A DNA stretch of 27,309 nucleotides from JAWLCA01 sp050485905 (GTDB lineage: Bacteria; Pseudomonadota; Alphaproteobacteria; Rhodobacterales; Rhodobacteraceae). Position 1 is the first letter of the stretch. Each line of letters opens with the position of its first letter. The DNA lies in assembly GCA_050485905.1 (NCBI GenBank), contig JBJHCH010000038.1:1-27309 (forward strand). Direction: 5' to 3'. Made by a program: the position numbers and the translations under genes. Positions 24,001 to 27,309 of the stretch are shown in pieces. Under the pieces are notes generated by a model, which saw nothing but the letters and a program-made list of their open reading frames with translations, made no database searches and was not told the origin of the DNA.

Positions 24001-24766
24001 GTTCACCGAGAAGGGCGAGATATCACTGACCGTCGATTGCCGTACCGGTCAGCCAATGGTGTTTGAACTGCGCGATACAGGGATTGGCATGACCCAGGAT
24101 CAGGCCCAGCGTGTGTTCGATGCGTTTGAACAGGCGGACGGCACGGTGACTCGTCGGTTCGGCGGCACTGGGCTGGGCCTTTCGATCGTTCGACGCCTGG
24201 TAGATCTGATGAACGGGGAGATCGCGGTTCAAAGCGCGCCGAATCGTGGAACCACTGTTCGGCTGACTCTCCCGCTTCCAGAAGCCGAGACCGCGCCGGC
24301 GGCCGAACCCGTGACCCGCCTTCCGGCCGCGACGGCTGTCGGTTCGCTTTCTGGCCTGCGCGCGCTGGTGGCCGAGGATAATGCCACGAACAGGCTGATC
24401 CTGAAGGCAATGCTTGGCAGCCTTGGTGTCGACTGCGTGATTGTAAACAATGGCCGCGAAGCAATAGAAAACTGGCAGTCGGGTGCTTTCGATGTTCTGC
24501 TATTCGACATTTCCATGCCGGAAGTGGACGGCATCACCGCTTTGGCCAGACTTGACGATCAGGCCGGGAAACTGGGTGTCTGCCTGCCACCTGCGGTGGC
24601 GATCACTGCGAATGCGATGGCCCATCAGGTCGAGGAATACCTCGCATGCGGATTTGCCGCCCATGTCGCCAAACCGTTCCGGCGCGAGGATCTGGTGGAA
24701 GCGATCCGGCGCGTGACAGCGGTGACAGATCCGCCGGTTACAGTGGCCGTACGCGGAGTTTCGTGA
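21071..24766 (+). CDS. hybrid sensor histidine kinase (GAF, five PAS, HisKA, HATPase, REC)
   Basis: 1231 residues with no membrane segment or signal peptide, so probably cytoplasmic. Order: GAF (about 15-185); PAS domains at about 200-305, 320-430, 450-565, 575-690 and 715-832, of which the second and fourth end in clear PAC motifs (HVSVETDITQR, GVHMDINERR); HisKA with FLANMSHEIRTPLNG (phospho-acceptor His857); HATPase_c with the N-box H-N-L-V-S-N-A-V-K-F (Asn970, Asn974), DTGIGM and GGTGLGLSIV; and a receiver domain with E-D-N near 1102-1104, phospho-acceptor Asp1146 (LLFDISMPEVDG) and the conserved lysine in VAKPF. AGAGGAA precedes ATG 21071. No cognate regulator or phosphotransfer protein is adjacent, so its pathway and signal are unknown. 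Confidence 0.95.
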   Translation: MEFDPTVSARGEARLIEAQALVVDIMGALLRARVESIDEAIDRALARLATFTGVDRAYVFRRSGETMCNTHEWVGEGVVPMIDSLQAVPVKMVEQWLERLEAGEGVHVADVSALPEELPIRAHLMMQDIRSVLNVPMMHEGTFFGLVGYDSVRGTRDFTCAEVLLLRSVADGIATLLQRLDTARAEAAVRQSLADAHDRLRATLDAMPDILLELDSEGRFVDVHTSVPDTLLAPPNAFLGRKLEEVLPPEVAALGRKIMKEVSSGGRSGIYRYTLGESAFTLSGARRQPDGPDRAPGFVFVVRDATAEEEQRREVERLSRIVTHMTNLVIMVDAERRITWVNPAYEARTGYSLQEIIGRHPGDITRCEDTDLETAARVDAAVAAGRPVRAEILNRTKDGSRYWVDMNIHPLRDAEGQIIGHVSVETDITQRKVQEAALARLAEEASRARGQLTAAVESLPDAFVYFDPDDRLLLCNNRYREFYPELAHLMVPGSRFDEIIDEGLRLGVYATALGREDEWRAEALAAHRSPAHETELQLNSGRWLRAIEKSTADGGRVGMRVDVTELKHAERRLADIIQGAEVGTWEWHMETGANIINDRWAEIIGYTKSELEPVGIEVWRGLIHPDDLKLIEKRLDEVLSHRREQFHYEFRMRHKDGRWVWVMSRGRVAHWGPDGKPAVMAGVHMDINERRQQEEQLMATNAELQLALAERDAAERRFLDIAAVSSDWFWEQDAGLRFTYLSESFQMATGADPKDYLGKTREDYLARRPEMRNSADWTEIDTKVARREPFNGFVYAFGARDGRNLWVQISGAPYFAPDGSFAGYRGVGSDITELYGALRRAEEANAAKSVFLANMSHEIRTPLNGVLGLAELLHDAVSQPEHKRMIGTIRESGEALLSILNDILDLSKIEAGKLSLEEVSFRPSDLARRVEALHSLRAEEKGISLSVLTGPMAERPRMGDPHRLLQILHNLVSNAVKFTEKGEISLTVDCRTGQPMVFELRDTGIGMTQDQAQRVFDAFEQADGTVTRRFGGTGLGLSIVRRLVDLMNGEIAVQSAPNRGTTVRLTLPLPEAETAPAAEPVTRLPAATAVGSLSGLRALVAEDNATNRLILKAMLGSLGVDCVIVNNGREAIENWQSGAFDVLLFDISMPEVDGITALARLDDQAGKLGVCLPPAVAITANAMAHQVEEYLACGFAAHVAKPFRREDLVEAIRRVTAVTDPPVTVAVRGVS

Positions 24767-26045
24767 TCCGGTTTTCCTTGCGGTTCACTACTTCAAACCG
24801 GAAGCCGTGAAACGAGAACACCTGCCCCTCGGCGGGGATCATCTGTGCCTCATGGATTACTAGCCCAGCCAGCGTATTGGCCTCGTCATCCGGCAGGTTC
24901 CAGTCCATCGCGCGGTTCAGGTCGCGTATCGTCATTGCCCCATCGACGAGATAGTCGCCGTTTTCGCTGGGTTTGAGCGTGATATCGGCATCGGTGTCGA
25001 ACTCATCCGTGATTTCCCCCACGATTTCCTCTAGGATGTCTTCGAGTGTGATCAGGCCTCGCAGAGAACCATATTCATCAACTACCAGCGCGAAATGTGC
25101 CCTGAGGCGCAGGAACTGCCGCATCTGTTCATCTAGAGGGGTTGTCTCGGGGACGAAGTAGGGTTCGCGGGCGATGTCGATGACCTTGAGTGATGCGATT
25201 GCTTCCATCCGCCCTTCGCTCAACCTGATCAGCCGGTCGACCTCGCGCAGCAGGTCCTTGGAGTGTAGGATGCCCACGATGTTCTCGCGCTCACCCTGAA
25301 AGGCGGGTAGCCGGGTATGGGGCGAAGCGAGAACTTGAGAGATGATTGCCTCCGACTCGCTTTCGATATCGACCATCTCGATTTCCCGGCGGTGAAGCAT
25401 GATCTCCTCGACCGTGCGCTCCGACAGGTCCAGCGCACCGAGCAGGCGGTCGCGGTCCTCCTTTTCGACTGACCCTTCTGAATGTCCGAGGGCGATTGCC
25501 CCCGCAATCTCGTCTCGCAGCGACAGGATGTGGCTATCCGGATCGGTCCGCACGCCAAATCCGCGCAGCATCAGCCGAACCAGCGCACGCACCGCCGCAA
25601 CGACGGGCGAGAACAGCATAACCACCACCTTGATTACCGGCGCAACGCGCGAGGCGGCGGTCTCCGGGTTGGTGATGGCATAGGTTTTCGGCAGCACCTC
25701 GGCAAAGATCAGCACAAGCAGCGTCATCACCAGGGTAGCCAGCGCGACGCCACTTTCCCCGAACAGCCGGGTAAACAGCGCCGTGGCGAGCGATGCCGCC
25801 AGAATGTTGACCAGATTGTTGCCCAGCAGTACCGCGCCGATCAGGCGTTCGTTGTCCTCGGTGATCTCAAGCGCCGTATCGGCGCCGCGCGAGCCCTTGT
25901 CCGCCTTTGCCCGCAGCTTCCCGCGGGAGGATGCTGTGAGCGCAGTCTCGGAACCAGAGAAGAAAGCGGACATGACGAGCAGCAGAACGATCGCCGATGC
26001 AGTGATCCAGAATGCCGTGTCCAGAAGGGATGAAGAGGGGTCCAT
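24738..26045 (-). CDS. CNNM/CorC-type DUF21-CBS transport protein (hemolysin family)
   Basis: 435 residues from ATG 26045. Order: an extracytoplasmic N-terminus and three to four membrane segments forming the DUF21/CNNM domain (L-L-L-V-M-S-A-F-F-S-G-S-E-T-A, then VLLGNNLVN and the F-A-E-V-L-P-K segment); a CBS pair (about 205-330, ending VVDEYGSLRGLITLEDILEEIVGEI); and a C-terminal CorC_HlyC domain (VDGAMTIRDLNRAMDWNLP). Relatives take part in magnesium or cobalt efflux; the hemolysin label is historical. An ATG at 26102 would overlap the upstream gene by about 30 bases and adds residues unlike the family. Its 3' end overlaps the convergent kinase gene by 29 bases. Confidence 0.92.
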   Translation of the reverse strand: MDPSSSLLDTAFWITASAIVLLLVMSAFFSGSETALTASSRGKLRAKADKGSRGADTALEITEDNERLIGAVLLGNNLVNILAASLATALFTRLFGESGVALATLVMTLLVLIFAEVLPKTYAITNPETAASRVAPVIKVVVMLFSPVVAAVRALVRLMLRGFGVRTDPDSHILSLRDEIAGAIALGHSEGSVEKEDRDRLLGALDLSERTVEEIMLHRREIEMVDIESESEAIISQVLASPHTRLPAFQGERENIVGILHSKDLLREVDRLIRLSEGRMEAIASLKVIDIAREPYFVPETTPLDEQMRQFLRLRAHFALVVDEYGSLRGLITLEDILEEIVGEITDEFDTDADITLKPSENGDYLVDGAMTIRDLNRAMDWNLPDDEANTLAGLVIHEAQMIPAEGQVFSFHGFRFEVVNRKENRITKLRVRPL

Positions 26046-26070
26046 GTGCCGATTTTTTCCGCCCGTATCA

Positions 26071-26739
26071 TCACTTATGCGGCAGGCATGGCAAGGTTTC
26101 AAGCATCATGCGCACCGGGACGAGGCCCCGCAGCGAGTTGCCGACCCAAAGTCGCGCGTGCCTGATCTCGGTTTGGCGGAGCTCCGCCTCGCGGCATTTT
26201 CCGTCGTCCAGCATCGCGGATCGCAGCACCCCGGGCAATAGGCCGCACCACAAAGGCGGTGTGCAGAGACCATCGCCGAGATCAAAGAAGACATTTGTGA
26301 TCGTGCCCTCGCAGACCTCTCCCTCGCTGTTGACAAACAGTGCCTCATCGACCCCCGCCGGAAGGGTGGTGCGGGTGCGGTCGTAGAGCGCGCGTCGCGT
26401 GGTCTTGTGGGCGAGCCAGGGGTCGCCCGGATCAAGCCGGTGCGGTGAAAACGCGACGTTCCATTTCTCAGGCGAAGGAAGAAGCGGCGCGGTGGTCACA
26501 TCCGCCCGACCCTGGCGATCAATCGTCAGCCGCACCCGCAATGGCTCAGGCCCGACGACCGAGGATAGCGCGCGCGCTATTTCGGTCGGGTCGTACGGAA
26601 AACCAATCGCCTCGCAGGTTCGCCAGGCGCGCGCGAGATGACGGTCACGCCACTGAAACTGTGCGCCGTCCCAGCGCAGCGTTTCGATGACGCGAAGTGC
26701 GGGGTCGGTCAGATCGGACGGGCGAAACGGGCTTTCCAG
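26071..26739 (-). CDS. pabC: aminotransferase class IV protein, probable aminodeoxychorismate lyase
   Basis: 222 residues if started at CTG 26739. The family pattern is continuous from LRVIETLRWDG and W-R-D-R-H-L-A-R-A through VRLTIDR, the PLP lysine in HKTTRRALYDR, LFVNSEGEVCEGTITNVFF, GLLPGVLR and a C-terminal VGNSLRGLVP. It would release pyruvate from aminodeoxychorismate to give p-aminobenzoate, matching pabB immediately upstream. The open frame contains no ATG, GTG or TTG before TTG 26541, which would remove the first 66 residues of recognisable domain. CTG 26739 has GGAGG four bases ahead and gives a start about 30 bases inside pabB; a second CTG (26712) overlaps the pabB stop as CTGA. 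A branched-chain or D-amino-acid aminotransferase is less likely. Confidence 0.72.
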   Translation of the reverse strand: MESPFRPSDLTDPALRVIETLRWDGAQFQWRDRHLARAWRTCEAIGFPYDPTEIARALSSVVGPEPLRVRLTIDRQGRADVTTAPLLPSPEKWNVAFSPHRLDPGDPWLAHKTTRRALYDRTRTTLPAGVDEALFVNSEGEVCEGTITNVFFDLGDGLCTPPLWCGLLPGVLRSAMLDDGKCREAELRQTEIRHARLWVGNSLRGLVPVRMMLETLPCLPHK

Positions 26740-27309
26740 AGCGCCTCCTCGTACTCACCGGTTGCGGTGCTGTCGTGGACGATGCCACCACCGACATTGA
26801 GGACAACCTCACTACTGTCAAACAGGCTTAGGGTGCGGATCGCGACGTTGAACTCCGACCGTCCGTCCGGCGCCGCCCAACCGACCGCGCCGCAATAGAT
26901 GCCGCGCGGCCCCGACTCGAGTTCACGGATGACTTCCATCGCCCGTATCTTCGGGGCACCTGTGACAGAGCCGCAGGGAAACAGCGCCTGCAGAATCGCA
27001 GGCAGCCCGGCGCCGGGGCGCAGTTTCCCGGTCACGCGCGATACCATCTGGTGGACCGTCGCGTAGCTCTGGATCTCGTAAAGCGCGGGTACGCGCACCG
27101 AACCCACGGCGCAGATCCGCGACAGATCGTTGCGAAGCAGATCCACGATCATCAGGTTTTCGGCGCGGTTCTTCGCGCTATGCAGCAGGTCATGGCGCAG
27201 CCGCGCATCGCGCTCGGGATCGTCGTCGCGCGGGCTTGTTCCCTTCATGGGGCAGGTCTCGATGTTGCCCGCTACATCCGTTCGAAAGAACAACTCGGGC
27301 GAGCGGGAC
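26709..27309 (-). CDS. pabB: aminodeoxychorismate synthase component I (5' end outside window)
   Basis: The C-terminal about 200 residues of a chorismate-binding enzyme; the gene runs off the right edge. Visible motifs are the segment S-P-E-L-F-F-R, ETCPMKGTSPR (the P-I-K-G-T-like motif), D-L-L-R-N-D-L-S-R, EIQSYATVHQMVS, LFPCGSVTGAPK and GGGIVHDS. These are shared by PabB and TrpE. PabB is preferred because a class IV aminotransferase directly follows and overlaps it, and because the P-x-K-G-T motif is of the PabB type. The product pairs with PabA to make aminodeoxychorismate for folate synthesis. Confidence 0.9.
   Translation of the reverse strand, partial: SRSPELFFRTDVAGNIETCPMKGTSPRDDDPERDARLRHDLLHSAKNRAENLMIVDLLRNDLSRICAVGSVRVPALYEIQSYATVHQMVSRVTGKLRPGAGLPAILQALFPCGSVTGAPKIRAMEVIRELESGPRGIYCGAVGWAAPDGRSEFNVAIRTLSLFDSSEVVLNVGGGIVHDSTATGEYEEALWKARFARPI

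Noticed and set aside
24738..26045. A hemolysin toxin
   Set aside because: DUF21-CBS-CorC_HlyC architecture is that of ion-transport related membrane proteins; the hemolysin name is a historical annotation.

Overview
The window is a GC-rich chromosomal segment that looks like an alphaproteobacterium of the Rhodobacteraceae (Rhodobacter/Paracoccus/roseobacter type). The basis is gene content and gene order: glnB-glnA divergent from nnr, fabI with a gpt-type phosphoribosyltransferase divergent from pdxH, a two-domain cold-shock gene overlapping a DUF192 gene, and a SPOR lipoprotein / D-Ala-D-Ala carboxypeptidase / tmk / holB / tatD / MBL series. Many genes are packed with 1-4 bp stop/start overlaps. 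I see no insertion sequence, prophage, CRISPR array or rRNA.

Layout. 1-1.1 kb: tRNA-Arg(CCG) and a DUF3445 (haem-dependent oxidative N-demethylase family) gene. 1.1-5.3 kb: nitrogen module glnB-glnA on the minus strand, nnr (NAD(P)HX repair) on the plus strand, and an orphan 147-residue gene. 5.25-7.8 kb: minus-strand fabI-gpt-aminotransferase. 7.9-9.66 kb: plus-strand pdxH, two-domain cold-shock protein and secreted DUF192 protein. 9.66-15.96 kb: minus-strand cluster SPOR lipoprotein, D-Ala-D-Ala carboxypeptidase, tmk, holB, tatD, MBL hydrolase and AEC transporter. 16.1-20.8 kb: an ScfR-type acyl-CoA-responsive regulator on the minus strand, divergent from a plus-strand operon of a degenerate serine-glyoxylate-aminotransferase-like protein plus mtkA-mtkB (malate-CoA ligase). 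21.07-24.77 kb: a large soluble hybrid histidine kinase (GAF, five PAS, HisKA, HATPase, REC). 24.74-27.3 kb: minus-strand pabB (cut by the window edge), a pabC-like gene that appears to use a CTG start, and a CorC/CNNM-type membrane protein.

The most unusual region is 16.1-20.8 kb. MtkA and MtkB activate malate to malyl-CoA, the serine-cycle step before cleavage to glyoxylate and acetyl-CoA. Here they are cotranscribed with a protein that keeps the serine-glyoxylate aminotransferase core but has lost several substrate and cofactor elements, and they are faced by a short-chain-acyl-CoA type regulator. The intergenic region between them carries TTTACA/TGTAAA half-sites. Malyl-CoA lyase and hydroxypyruvate reductase are not in the window. 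Smaller points are a 20-bp operator-like palindrome at the cold-shock gene, a leader hairpin before the kinase, and the non-ATG/GTG/TTG start of the pabC-like gene, which ordinary gene callers would truncate by 66 residues.
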